Below are positions 18,829-28,046 of a stretch of DNA of 64,000 nucleotides, one piece after another. The stretch covers positions 124,001 through 188,000 of the forward strand of contig NZ_JBHUPY010000025.1 in NCBI RefSeq assembly GCF_042688385.1, given 5' to 3'. Source of the stretch: Herpetosiphon sp042688385. GTDB lineage: Bacteria; Chloroflexota; Chloroflexia; Chloroflexales; Herpetosiphonaceae. How positions within the stretch are numbered: the stretch's first letter is position 1; each line of letters begins with the position of its first letter. Made by a program: the position numbers and the translations under genes. Under the pieces are notes generated by a model. It worked only from the letters and a program-made list of their open reading frames with translations, did not search any database and was not told where the DNA came from.

Positions 18829-20085
18829 CTACGCACGCCACGGCTGATAATCGACCAAGGCTGGCTCTGTGCGAACCACTGGCAACACCACCCAAAAGCA
18901 GCTGCCCTCGCCAACCGTGCTTTCGACCCCAACTTGGCCGCCCAAGGCCAACACGAGCGAACGCACAATCGCCAAACCCAAGCCCCAACCATGGGCAACG
19001 CTGCTGGCCCGTGAATGACGCTCCCAAATTCGCTCAATATCAACAGGATGAATGCCAGGCCCAGTATCTTCAATTTCAATGCGGATGGTTTGCTGATTGT
19101 TGGCTCGCGCCCGCACCGTAATTGTGCCTGTTTCGGTGTAGCGCACAGCATTGCTGATCAAATTGTGCAATACCTGCCAAACCCGATCGCGATCGCTAAT
19201 CAGGGTTGGCAAATCTGGCTCAATTGCAACTGCTAAGCTACAGTGGGGGTTGAGCGTAGTTTTGGCGACCGCTACAATCTCCTCAATTAATGAACCAAGT
19301 TCAATTGTATGACGCACAAATGAGAGCGATCCGGTCATTAATGTCGTGGCATCAACCAAATCGCGCACCAGCCGTTGAATGTGCAGCACCGAGCCATAGG
19401 CTTGAGGCAACAAACTGCCCAATGTAGGATCAGGAATCAGCGCAGGCTCGCTTTGCAATAATTCGAGCGTGCCTTGCAAAAAATGCAGCGGATTACGAAT
19501 ATCATGAGCGACAATCTGATTCAGTTCTGCCACGCTCATATTGGCCAAGGCAACGGGCGGTTCATCGGTGGCGGGAGCGCGCAACTCCGGCATCCAGCGT
19601 GCAATCTGATGAGCTAATAACTTAAGCGCTGCCACATGAACTGGCGTAAAGCGATGGGCATGTGGATCAAAGGTACACAAAGTTGGGGTCAGCGCTGCGG
19701 TCGAGGCAGGAATCGGCACGCCCAAGTAGGCGCGAATTGGGGTTTCAAGCCGCGAAAGCAGGGGTTGCACCCGCTGATCGGTTGTTGTATCGCCCACAAC
19801 CAGTGGCTGAGCCGTCACATCAATATACTGACAAAAGGTATCTTCACGCGCCAAAATACTGCCAGCAGCCAGATTTCCCGTCGAGGCTGGGTAAATTGCC
19901 CGAATATATTGATGGGTCTGATTAAGATCGCCAATTAGCGCAGTTTTGGTGCCAGCCACCTCACATGCAACTGCCAGATAGGTTTGGATTGCCCGATCAA
20001 CATCATCAAATTGCATTGTACTCAGCGTTGCTAAACGCTCTAACACCTCCTGTTCAGCAGCGCGATCACGATCATGCTGATTCAT
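18829..20085 (-). CDS. GAF-domain sensor histidine kinase (orphan)
   Basis: 418 residues. A GAF domain (about 15-165, with EDTFCQYIDVTAQPLVVGDT and AYLGVPIP) precedes a HisKA domain with AHDIRNPLHF (phospho-acceptor about H194). The HATPase domain has NLISNAVRYTETG, DTGPGIHP and GWGLGLAIV. The SxxCQYxDxxxQPLVVxDT form is common in soluble GAF kinases. No membrane segment is seen, so it should be cytoplasmic. No response regulator gene is adjacent. An upstream start at 20109 is possible; 20085 is preferred although neither has a strong ribosome site. Confidence 0.87.
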   Translation of the reverse strand: MNQHDRDRAAEQEVLERLATLSTMQFDDVDRAIQTYLAVACEVAGTKTALIGDLNQTHQYIRAIYPASTGNLAAGSILAREDTFCQYIDVTAQPLVVGDTTTDQRVQPLLSRLETPIRAYLGVPIPASTAALTPTLCTFDPHAHRFTPVHVAALKLLAHQIARWMPELRAPATDEPPVALANMSVAELNQIVAHDIRNPLHFLQGTLELLQSEPALIPDPTLGSLLPQAYGSVLHIQRLVRDLVDATTLMTGSLSFVRHTIELGSLIEEIVAVAKTTLNPHCSLAVAIEPDLPTLISDRDRVWQVLHNLISNAVRYTETGTITVRARANNQQTIRIEIEDTGPGIHPVDIERIWERHSRASSVAHGWGLGLAIVRSLVLALGGQVGVESTVGEGSCFWVVLPVVRTEPALVDYQPWRA

Positions 20086-20109
20086 AGCAAACTCACTTTC
20101 TAGCACCAT

Positions 20110-20588
20110 TGCTCAAACCACCATCAACAAGCAACGCTGCTGATGTGTGAATAATCCAAGCTCATCAATATGATTAATTTGGCTTCAGCGTCGATCAATA
20201 ATGCTGATTTTAATTGGTTTTTTGCCTATCGCTCGCTAGTATACAATGCAATTGTGTCCCAGAACGGCCAAGATTAAATGTTGGTAGCGCTTCCATTACT
20301 CTAAGCAGGGAGTGTGCGCTACAATTGTGCCCATCAATACACGAAAAAATATGATTAAGCTAGGCTTTTAGCAGGCAATATCGGCTTTATCCAATATCAC
20401 ACTTATTGCAACCAGCCCCAGCAATGGCAGCTGCACTATCAGGTTAATGTTTAACCTGTGCTTTAGCAAAGCATCATCCTCGGGCTGTACCCTTCGGTGT
20501 ATCCGAAAAATGCCACAATCGGCTATACTAAGGCGCACACCCACGGAACACCCATTCATTCCTCTTGCATGGCACAAGGAGACCACCA
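20110..20588. other. Divergent intergenic region, no gene seen
   Basis: About 480 bases between the histidine kinase and the transporter gene. It holds an inverted repeat CAGGTTAA-TGT-TTAACCTG (20440-20458), a second small one TTCGG-tgtat-CCGAA (20493-20507), and a TATACT box at 20524-20529 that could be a -10 element for the transporter gene without a clear -35. No coding potential stands out. Confidence 0.4.
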
Positions 20589-21986
20589 GTGGCCGATTTA
20601 GTTCCTAGCACAGCTTCAGAACATCCAGTTAATGATCGACGGGAGATCGCAGGTTGGCGGCTTTACGACTGGGCAAACTCAGGTTTCACCACAACTGTGA
20701 TTGCTGCCTTATTTGGGCCATTTTTAGCGGCTTTGGCCAAAGAGGCGGTTGGCGATGAGGGCACGGTGCTCAGTTTGGGTTTCTACAAAATCACTGCCGA
20801 ATCGCTCTACCCCGATGCAGTTTCGTTATCGGTGTTGCTCCAATTTCTCTTTTTGCCCTTGTTGGGCGCATTGGCCGACTACACCAATATCAAAAAACAA
20901 TTATTGATGTTCTTTTGTCTGTTGGGCGCTGCGGCCACAACGGTATTGTTTATTGCCACGCCCGCAACCTATCTTTTCGCGGCGCTGGCCTTTGTGGTGG
21001 CCAATTTAAGTTTCGGTGCTTCAATCGTCTTCTACAATGCCTTTCTCAACGAAATTACCACCGAGGACATGCGCGATAAGGTTTCGAGTCAAGGCTTTGC
21101 CTTTGGCTATATTGGCGGAGGGGTGCTGTTGGCCATCAACCTTGCGTTGGTAACATTTGCTGAGAAAATTGGCCTGACAACCGCTATGGCGGTGCGCATA
21201 TCCTTAGCGTCTGCTGGTTTGTGGTGGGGTATTTTTGGCTACTTTGGCATCAAGCGGCTCAAAAACCGCGCTGCCAGCCGCAAAGTGCCAGAAGGCCAGC
21301 ATTATCTGACCGTCAGTATGCGCGAACTCTGGACGACCTTTCGCGAACTTAAGCGCTTGCCCCAAACCTTGCGCTTCTTAATTGCCTATTTGCTCTACAA
21401 CGATGGCATTCAAACGGTCATCGGCATGTCAGCGGTGTTTCTGTCCAACGAACTCTTCAAAGCCAAAGGCTTACCAGAGGATGATTCACAATCGTTCTTG
21501 CTTGGCTTGGTGCTGATGATTCAGTTTGTAGCTTTTGGCGGCGCGTTGGGCTTTGAGCGTATTTCACGTAAAGTCGGCACCAAAACGGCGATTTTGATCT
21601 CGCTGTTTATTTGGACAGGCGTGATTGTCTATGCCTATGCCTTGCTTGATAGTGTGCTGCAAGCTTGGTTTATGGGTGCTGCCATCGCCTTGGTGCTTGG
21701 TGGATCGCAATCACTCTCGCGCGCTTTGTTCTCGCGTATGATTCCGCATGGCCGCGAAGCTGGCTTCTATGGCATTTACGAAATCTCCGAGCGGGGCACA
21801 TCGTGGATTGGGCCGTTTATTTTTGCACGGGTGGTGGCTGAAACAGGCTCGTATCGCCAAGCGATTCTCTCGTTAATTGTCTTGTTTGTTGGTGGGATTG
21901 TGATTCTCTTTTTGACCAACACCACCAAGGCGATTCACGATGCTGGCAATCAATTGCCTGAGGAAGCAGCCGCAACCCATAGCTAA
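20589..21986 (+). CDS. MFS transporter, UMF1 (Atg22-like) family
   Basis: 465 residues with about 12 hydrophobic segments. The N-terminal WRLYDWANSGFTTTVIAALFGP and PLLGALADYTNIKKQ are the signatures of the UMF1/Atg22-like family. ALFSRMIPHGREAGFYGIYE and GTSWIGPFIFA in the second half also match. The substrate of bacterial members is not established; yeast Atg22 exports vacuolar amino acids. The GTG start at 20589 is chosen because AAGGAG ends seven bases before it. A strong terminator follows at 22008. Confidence 0.87.
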   Translation: MADLVPSTASEHPVNDRREIAGWRLYDWANSGFTTTVIAALFGPFLAALAKEAVGDEGTVLSLGFYKITAESLYPDAVSLSVLLQFLFLPLLGALADYTNIKKQLLMFFCLLGAAATTVLFIATPATYLFAALAFVVANLSFGASIVFYNAFLNEITTEDMRDKVSSQGFAFGYIGGGVLLAINLALVTFAEKIGLTTAMAVRISLASAGLWWGIFGYFGIKRLKNRAASRKVPEGQHYLTVSMRELWTTFRELKRLPQTLRFLIAYLLYNDGIQTVIGMSAVFLSNELFKAKGLPEDDSQSFLLGLVLMIQFVAFGGALGFERISRKVGTKTAILISLFIWTGVIVYAYALLDSVLQAWFMGAAIALVLGGSQSLSRALFSRMIPHGREAGFYGIYEISERGTSWIGPFIFARVVAETGSYRQAILSLIVLFVGGIVILFLTNTTKAIHDAGNQLPEEAAATHS

Positions 21987-22007
21987 AGCCATTCGATTCA
22001 TTGGTTC

Positions 22008-22041
22008 AACCAAGCATCATTGGCTGATGCTTGGTTTTTTT
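22008..22041 (+). terminator. Rho-independent terminator after the UMF1-type transporter
   Basis: AACCAAGCATCA and TGATGCTTGGTT enclose a 5-base loop and are followed by a run of T. This is a classic intrinsic terminator, placed just before the cbiA start. Confidence 0.88.
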
Positions 22042-22058
22042 GTGGATAGGAGCAGCGT

Positions 22059-23465
22059 GTGACTGCGCGTGTGATTATTGCTGCCGCCCATAGTGGCAGC
22101 GGCAAAACTTTGTTAACTGCTGGCTTGATTGGGGCGCTGCGCCAGCGTGGCTTAAGCATTCAGCCCTTCAAATGCGGCCCCGATTATATTGATCCAGGCC
22201 ATCATAGCCTCGTTGCTCAACGCCAATGCCGCAATTTAGATGCGTGGTTATTCAGCGCTGAGCAATTGCAACGCCACTTTTGCCACATCGCAGCCAACGC
22301 CGATCTCGCGGTTATTGAAGGCGTGATGGGCCTGTTCGACGGCTATGGAGCCTTGGATGATACAGGCAGCACCGCGCATATTGCCCGTTTGTTGCAAGCA
22401 CCTGTGGTTTTAGTGGTTGATGCTGGTGGCATGGCCCGCAGTGCGGCAGCCTTAGTCGCTGGCTTTCAGCACTTCGATCCCCAGGTGCAGATAGGTGCGG
22501 TGTTGTTGAACAAAGTTGGCAGCGCGCGCCACGCCGATTTATGCGCCAGCGCGATTGAGCAACACACTGGAATTCCATGCTTGGGCTATTTGCCGCGTCA
22601 AGCCCAATTCAAGCTACCTGAACGTCATCTTGGCCTCGTTACTGCTGATTCTGCTAAGCAGACTATTTTGGTAACACTTGAATCAGTTGCGACAACATTA
22701 AGCAGCACCTGCCAGCTTGATCGCTTGCTTGCATTGGCTCACACTGCGCCAGCAATCGAGCTTGAACCATTAGCAACGCCCACAATTGAATATTCACAGC
22801 GGCCAGTGATTGCAGTGGCCTATGATGCAGCGTTTAGTTTTATCTACCCTGAGCTGCACGAATGTTTGCAAGCGGCGGGAGCCGAAGTGGCCTTATTTAG
22901 CCCGATTACCGATCAACAATTGCCTGCTGGTTGTGCAGGAATTATTTTGAGCGGTGGCTATCCTGAGCTGTATGCTGCCGAGTTGAGCACAAATCAGGCG
23001 ATGCTTGATGCATTACGTCAAGCTCATGCAAGCAACATGCCAATTTATGCAGAGTGTGGTGGGTTAATGTATTTGACCGAAGCGATTGTTGACCACGCAG
23101 GCGAATGCTGGCCGATGGTTGGCTTATTGCCAGGCGCAAGCAGCATGCAACAACGAGTTAGTTTGGGCTATCGCAACGTCAGCAGCTGCCACGATAATAC
23201 CTTGTTTAGTGCAAATAACCACGTGCGCGGCCATGAATTTCATTATTCGCGTTGGGAAAATCCCGAGCCAAGCAAGGCCGCCTATCGCGTGATTGCGCCT
23301 GATGGCAAAGCCCAGCACCACGAGGGCTATCAGGCGGGCAATTTGCTGGCAAGTTATATTCATCTGCATTGGCTCGCCAACCCAAGCATGGCCCAGCGCT
23401 TCGTTGAAACCTGCCATGCTTGGCTTGAGGAATCACAATTTAGATCTGGTAGGCTAGATCGTTGA
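22059..23465 (+). CDS. cbiA: Cobyrinate a,c-diamide synthase
   Basis: 468 residues. The N-terminal dethiobiotin-synthetase-like ATPase has a P-loop AHSGSGKT and GPDYIDPGHH. The C-terminal class I glutamine amidotransferase has GIILSGGYPELYA and the nucleophile in YAECGGLMYL (C333). The enzyme amidates the a and c side chains of the corrin (cobyrinic or hydrogenobyrinic acid) with glutamine and ATP in cobalamin synthesis. The GTG start at 22059 follows TAGGAG. It is not in a visible cobalamin operon, so it may serve salvage or complement genes elsewhere. Its 3' end overlaps by 26 bases the remnant gene on the other strand. Confidence 0.9.
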   Translation: MTARVIIAAAHSGSGKTLLTAGLIGALRQRGLSIQPFKCGPDYIDPGHHSLVAQRQCRNLDAWLFSAEQLQRHFCHIAANADLAVIEGVMGLFDGYGALDDTGSTAHIARLLQAPVVLVVDAGGMARSAAALVAGFQHFDPQVQIGAVLLNKVGSARHADLCASAIEQHTGIPCLGYLPRQAQFKLPERHLGLVTADSAKQTILVTLESVATTLSSTCQLDRLLALAHTAPAIELEPLATPTIEYSQRPVIAVAYDAAFSFIYPELHECLQAAGAEVALFSPITDQQLPAGCAGIILSGGYPELYAAELSTNQAMLDALRQAHASNMPIYAECGGLMYLTEAIVDHAGECWPMVGLLPGASSMQQRVSLGYRNVSSCHDNTLFSANNHVRGHEFHYSRWENPEPSKAAYRVIAPDGKAQHHEGYQAGNLLASYIHLHWLANPSMAQRFVETCHAWLEESQFRSGRLDR

Positions 23466-24544
23466 TTTGATTAAGTGCGGCAGCCTGTAAACGCCCCGCC
23501 AGCTGCTGATTGCGAATATGACAAGCCACGCCAACGATATGCATGGCCTGGTTGGTCGGCAAGTTGCAAGCGATAGGGCTGCGGTGGTGGGCGATCGACC
23601 AAGCCATCAAGCTCGTCAAGCAGATTATCGGTTTCAAAATAAGGCAACGGTGGCGGGAGATCAACCATATCTTCCGCCAGCCGCCAGCGTGCCAGCATAG
23701 GCAGCAAGTTGGTTGGCTTGATCATGAATGAATGGGCGCAACGTATCAAGCCGAAAGGCTCCACGCTCGCTATCGCTATGACGCTCGGCAACCGCCAGTT
23801 GCAGCAAGCCGCGTTGCGGATTCATTGCAAGCTCGCGTACATCGCATGGTGGAATAGGAATCGGTGGCACGGCCAAGCCATTCTCGGCCAAATCGACCCA
23901 CCAATTTGGGCTTGGAATTGGCCACCACGGGCAAATATTATCGCCTGGGTATAATCCAGCCATGCTTTGGCCATCAACGAGGCGTTGGGCTTGGGTTTGC
24001 AATTCAGCCAAGGCCAACTGTTGGCTTAGTTCGGAAAATTCAAGCTGATCGGAATAAAAAGCGATGTTATAACTGTCGAGGCTACGCAGCAGATCCAAGA
24101 GCAAGCCGCCAGCCTCAGGAATTGGCTCATGGCTTGGAATTTGCCAGCATAGAGCCGCAAACGCCGCTTGGGACACCACCGTGGCCGTGCTCGCAGGCTC
24201 TCGTCAGGATTTGGCCGATAGCTCATAAGGTCGCTTGTGCCCCGACCAACCAAGGCTTGCAAATTGGTTGTAAAATCTTTGATGCCAATGGCATAGACTT
24301 CGGCGCTAAATGCCTGATCTGCCAGTTTAGCGCTCATCGTGAGCAGGGTCAGCGCACGCAGACAACGAATGCTAATGTTGGAGCTTGGTGGCAACACCAT
24401 TTGCTCAAGCATGGTTGGGCTAGCACTTGAGGCCGCCGCAGCTTGGGCTTGATTACCCAACAAGCTACTTGCGGCAACAGCTGCCAAGCAGCTACTGGCG
24501 AGAAACCTGCGGCGTGAATGTGGTTTATTCAGTCCATCCATCAC
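23440..24544 (-). pseudogene. Tat-exported protein gene with three frameshifts, family unknown
   Basis: Reading leftward from 24544, the first frame begins with a twin-arginine signal (HSRRRFLASS, then a hydrophobic Ala-rich stretch). It continues to about 24190 (LVGRGTSDLMSYRPNPDESL). The sense then moves to a second frame (QAAFAALCWQIPSHEPIPEA to RPFIHDQANQL, about 24180-23700), to a third segment (LPMLARWRLAEDMVDLPPPL, about 23700-23600), and to a fourth ending in IRNQQLAGRLQAAALNQIND at 23440. The joined product would be about 360 residues. The segments join smoothly at each shift, so this looks like a decayed gene, or possibly several sequencing errors. GGAGG precedes the start. I do not recognise the family. 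Confidence 0.65.
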
Positions 24545-24547
24545 ATA

Positions 24548-24592
24548 CCTCCATTGGTTTGATGATTGATCAAATCATCAAACCAATGGAGG
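24548..24592. repeat. Near-perfect 45-bp palindrome between divergent genes
   Basis: 20-bp perfect arms (24548-24567 and 24573-24592) surround GATCA. It lies between the Tat-protein remnant and kdpD, and its left arm overlaps the ribosome site of the remnant. It could be an operator for a dimeric regulator, or an RNA hairpin. T-runs are absent, so a terminator is less likely. Confidence 0.7.
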
Positions 24593-24656
24593 CAGCTTAG
24601 CGCAAACCAACGTTTAAAACTTGACATTTTCTACCAACAGCGAAGGCTTTTTTTCG

Positions 24657-27344
24657 ATGGAACATCAACGCCCAAACCCTGATCGTCTGCTTGAACGAAT
24701 TCAACATACTAGCCAACAAGCGCAACGTGGGCGGTTAAAAGTCTTTTTTGGGGCAGCAGCAGGCGTTGGTAAAACCTATGCCATGCTTCAAGCCGCTCAA
24801 CAACGCCACGCCGAAGGGATTGAGGTGCTGGTTGGCTATATCGAAACCCATGGCCGCGCCGAAACCGATGCGCTCTTGGTTGGTTTGCCTCAGCTGCCAG
24901 CCTTGCAAGTTGAATATCGCGGCACAACCCTGCGCGAATTTGATCTTGATGCGGCTTTGGCGCGCAAGCCAAGCTTGATTTTGGTCGATGAATTGGCCCA
25001 TAGCAACCCGCCTAATTCGCGTCATGCCAAACGCTGGCAGGATATTGACGAGCTGTTGCATGCGGGGATTGATGTCTATACCACCGTCAATGTGCAGCAT
25101 CTGGCCAGCCTCAACGATCTTGTGGCCCAAGTTACTGGCGTGATTGTGCGCGAAACTGTGCCCGATGCAGTGCTTGAATCCGCCGATGAAGTTGAGTTAA
25201 TCGATCTGCCGCCTGATGAATTGCTTGGGCGCTTGAATGAAGGCAAAATTTACATCGCCAGCCAAGCAGCCCAAGCGGCGCGCAATTTTTTTCGCAAAGG
25301 CAATTTAATTGCGCTGCGTGAACTGGCCCTACGCCGCACTGCGGATCGAGTTGATGCCCAAATGCAGCGCTATCGCTCGGATCATGCGATTCCGACAACC
25401 TGGCCAACTCGTGAACGCTTGTTGGTTGGAGTTGGGCCAAGCCCGCTTTCCGAGCGTTTGGTGCGCGCAACCCGTCGCATGGCCACCGATCTGCGCGCCG
25501 AGTGGATTGTGGCCTACGTTGAAACGCCCAAACAGCTGCGGCTAAGTGAGGCCGATCGCGACCGCGTGACCGCAACCCTGCGCTTAGCCGAAAGTTTGGG
25601 TGCGCAAATTGTGACCCTTGGCGGCATCAACCCGGGCGAGGAAATACTACGCTATGCGCGTCAACGCAATGTTTCAAAAATCGTCGTTGGCAAGCCAGCT
25701 CAGCCGCGTTGGCGCGAATTGCTGTTTGGCTCAATCGTCGATCAATTGATTCGCCAAAGCGGTGAAATTGATGTCTATGTGATTAGCGGCGAACACGACG
25801 ACACCTATAGTGCTCAAGCTCAGCCCAGCCAACAATCGAAACCAGCAAAAATAAATTATGTCAAATCAATCGGCATTATTGGCCTGTGTACGATCGTAGC
25901 TCAGGGTATTTTTCCGCATCTCGAATTATCGAATTTGATTATGCTCTATCTGCTGGGTGTAACCTGGGTGGCGGCGCGCTACGGACGTGGGCCAGCGATC
26001 TGTGCATCGCTTTTAAGTGTGGCAGCATTCGATTTTTTCTTTGTACAGCCCTATCTGACCTTCGCCGTCTCCGATGTTCAATATCTGTTGACCTTTCTGG
26101 TGATGTTGGTCGTCGCCTTAACCATTAGCACGCTGACGGTGCAAATTCAGGCGCAGGCCGAAACCGCCCGCCAACGCGAGCGCCGCACCGCCGCGCTGTA
26201 TGCCATGACCCGTGAATTTGCCAGTATTCGCGGCTTGGATAATTTGCTGCAAACTGCGGTTCAGCATATTAGCAGCGTCTTTGAAGGCCAAGCAGCGATT
26301 TTGCTGCCCAATGCCAAGGGCCAAGTACGGGCGATTGTCGGTCAACAAGCGGGCTTTATCAACGACCAACGCGAACTCATCACCGCCCAATGGGTGTATG
26401 ATCATCAGCAAAAAGCGGGCATGCACAGCGACACCTTGCCCAGCGCCCAAGCCATGTATCTGCCCTTGGTTGCCACGCGCGGCATTGTCGGCGTATTAGC
26501 CTTGCAACCAGAACAACCACGCCGTTTGCTCGACCCAAGCCATGGCCATTTGCTCGAAACCTTTGCCAACCAAACCACCGTCGCAATCGAACGCGCTCAC
26601 CTTGCCGAAGAAGCGCAAGCCGCCAGCGTGCAAATTGAAACTGAGCGCATGCGCAACTCACTGCTCAGCTCAGTTTCCCACGATCTGCGCACGCCATTGG
26701 CGGCAATTAGCGGCGCAGCCAGCACCTTGCTTGATCAGAATAATCAGTTTGATCAGCAAGTGCAGCACGAACTCATTCAGATGATTGCCGACGAAGGCGA
26801 ACGGCTCAACCGCTTACTCAGCAATTTACTCGATATGACGCGTTTGGAAGCAGGCGCAGTGCAGGTGCATAAAGAATGGCAAGCGCTCGAAGAAGTGATT
26901 GGCACAGCCCTTGCGCGCTTAAGCCCGCAGATCGATCAACGTGCACTTAGCATCGATGTGCCAGAACAAACCTTTGTACCGTTTGATAGCGTGTTAATCG
27001 AGCAAGTGTTGGTCAATTTGCTCGAAAATTGCCTCAAATATACTCCGAGCAGTAGCCCAATCGAGATTCGAGCGATTCAACAAGTGGCGATGATCGAGGT
27101 GCAGATTGCTGATCATGGGCCTGGAATTCCAGCCAGTGCCCTGGAAACGATCTTCGAAAAGTTTGTTCGCTTGCAAACCAATCGTTCAGCAAGCAGCGGG
27201 GTTGGGCTGGGGCTAACGATCTGTCGCGGCATTATCGAAGCCCATGGTGGTACAATTTGGGCTGAAAATCGCCCAGCAGGCGGCACAATCTTCGCCTTCA
27301 CCCTGCCAATCGACGGCCAACCGCCGCAAATCCATGAGGAATAA
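24657..27344 (+). CDS. kdpD: Potassium-sensing histidine kinase KdpD
   Basis: About 895 residues, normal for KdpD. Order: N-terminal KdpD domain with P-loop GAAAGVGKTYAM (about 10-220), a universal-stress-like domain (about 240-370), four close membrane helices (about 395-500), GAF-like domain, HisKA with SSVSHDLRTPLAA (H675), and HATPase with NLLENCLKYTP, DHGPGIP and GVGLGLTI. It senses potassium limitation and phosphorylates KdpE. The ATG at 24657 has GAAGG ten bases upstream; a TTG at 24621 is an alternative. kdpE follows within six bases. The pump genes are not here but about 18 kb downstream, at 45.7-50.6 kb. Confidence 0.93.
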   Translation: MEHQRPNPDRLLERIQHTSQQAQRGRLKVFFGAAAGVGKTYAMLQAAQQRHAEGIEVLVGYIETHGRAETDALLVGLPQLPALQVEYRGTTLREFDLDAALARKPSLILVDELAHSNPPNSRHAKRWQDIDELLHAGIDVYTTVNVQHLASLNDLVAQVTGVIVRETVPDAVLESADEVELIDLPPDELLGRLNEGKIYIASQAAQAARNFFRKGNLIALRELALRRTADRVDAQMQRYRSDHAIPTTWPTRERLLVGVGPSPLSERLVRATRRMATDLRAEWIVAYVETPKQLRLSEADRDRVTATLRLAESLGAQIVTLGGINPGEEILRYARQRNVSKIVVGKPAQPRWRELLFGSIVDQLIRQSGEIDVYVISGEHDDTYSAQAQPSQQSKPAKINYVKSIGIIGLCTIVAQGIFPHLELSNLIMLYLLGVTWVAARYGRGPAICASLLSVAAFDFFFVQPYLTFAVSDVQYLLTFLVMLVVALTISTLTVQIQAQAETARQRERRTAALYAMTREFASIRGLDNLLQTAVQHISSVFEGQAAILLPNAKGQVRAIVGQQAGFINDQRELITAQWVYDHQQKAGMHSDTLPSAQAMYLPLVATRGIVGVLALQPEQPRRLLDPSHGHLLETFANQTTVAIERAHLAEEAQAASVQIETERMRNSLLSSVSHDLRTPLAAISGAASTLLDQNNQFDQQVQHELIQMIADEGERLNRLLSNLLDMTRLEAGAVQVHKEWQALEEVIGTALARLSPQIDQRALSIDVPEQTFVPFDSVLIEQVLVNLLENCLKYTPSSSPIEIRAIQQVAMIEVQIADHGPGIPASALETIFEKFVRLQTNRSASSGVGLGLTICRGIIEAHGGTIWAENRPAGGTIFAFTLPIDGQPPQIHEE

Positions 27345-27349
27345 GGTTG

Positions 27350-28045
27350 ATGTCAAACGCAATCAGTGTTTTAGTGATTGAAGATGAAGCGCCAATTCGG
27401 CGTTTTCTGCGCGCCTCGCTGCCAAGCCATGGTTACACGCTGATCGAGGCGGAAAATGGCGAGGATGGTTTATTGCAAGCGGCTATGCAACGCCCAGCAA
27501 TCATCATTTTAGATTTGGGCCTGCCCGATATGGATGGATTGCAGGTCACCAAGCGCTTGCGCGAATGGACGAATACGCCGATTATTGTGCTTTCAGCACG
27601 CGGTCGCGAGGACGATAAAATTGCCGCGCTCGATGCAGGTGCTGACGATTACCTGACCAAGCCGTTTGGCATGGGCGAATTGTTGGCGCGCTTACGGGTT
27701 GCCTTGCGCCATTTGCACCACCAAACTGGCGAAAAAAGTGAGCCAATCTTTCAGGTTGGCAGCTTGCGCGTCGATTTGGTGCGGCGGCAGGTGTTTGTGG
27801 CCGAAGAAGAAGTCCATCTCACACCCAACGAATATAAATTGCTGACCACGTTGGTACAGCATGCAGGCAAAGTACTGACCCATCGCCAGCTTTTACGCGA
27901 GGTTTGGGGGCCAGCCTATACCGAAGAAAACCATTATCTACGGGTGTATATGGGCCAATTGCGGCATAAACTGGAGGCTGATGCCGCTCGCCCACGCTAT
28001 TTATTGACCGAACCTGGGGTTGGCTATCGCTTGGCAATTGAGTAA
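27350..28045 (+). CDS. kdpE: Response regulator KdpE (OmpR family)
   Basis: 231 residues. The receiver domain has the acidic pair in VIEDEAPIRR, phospho-acceptor D55 in LDLGLPDMDG and Lys in LTKPFGMGELLAR. The OmpR-type winged helix has HLTPNEYKLLTTLVQHAGKV and a C-terminal LTEPGVGYRLAIE. The start at 27350 follows TAAGG just after the kdpD stop. It is expected to activate the kdp pump operon under potassium limitation; the phased TTGAT repeats at 45640-45698 are a plausible binding site. It is convergent with the STAND-linked gene, with one base between stops. Confidence 0.93.
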   Translation: MSNAISVLVIEDEAPIRRFLRASLPSHGYTLIEAENGEDGLLQAAMQRPAIIILDLGLPDMDGLQVTKRLREWTNTPIIVLSARGREDDKIAALDAGADDYLTKPFGMGELLARLRVALRHLHHQTGEKSEPIFQVGSLRVDLVRRQVFVAEEEVHLTPNEYKLLTTLVQHAGKVLTHRQLLREVWGPAYTEENHYLRVYMGQLRHKLEADAARPRYLLTEPGVGYRLAIE

Positions 28046-28046
28046 T

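Noticed and set aside
18771..19151. Frames antisense to the 3' end of the histidine kinase
   Set aside because: They lie opposite a well-supported HATPase domain and show no protein-like motif.
23864..24430. 188-residue plus-strand frame over the Tat-protein remnant
   Set aside because: It is antisense to a frame-shifted but recognisable secreted protein and has no motif or ribosome site.
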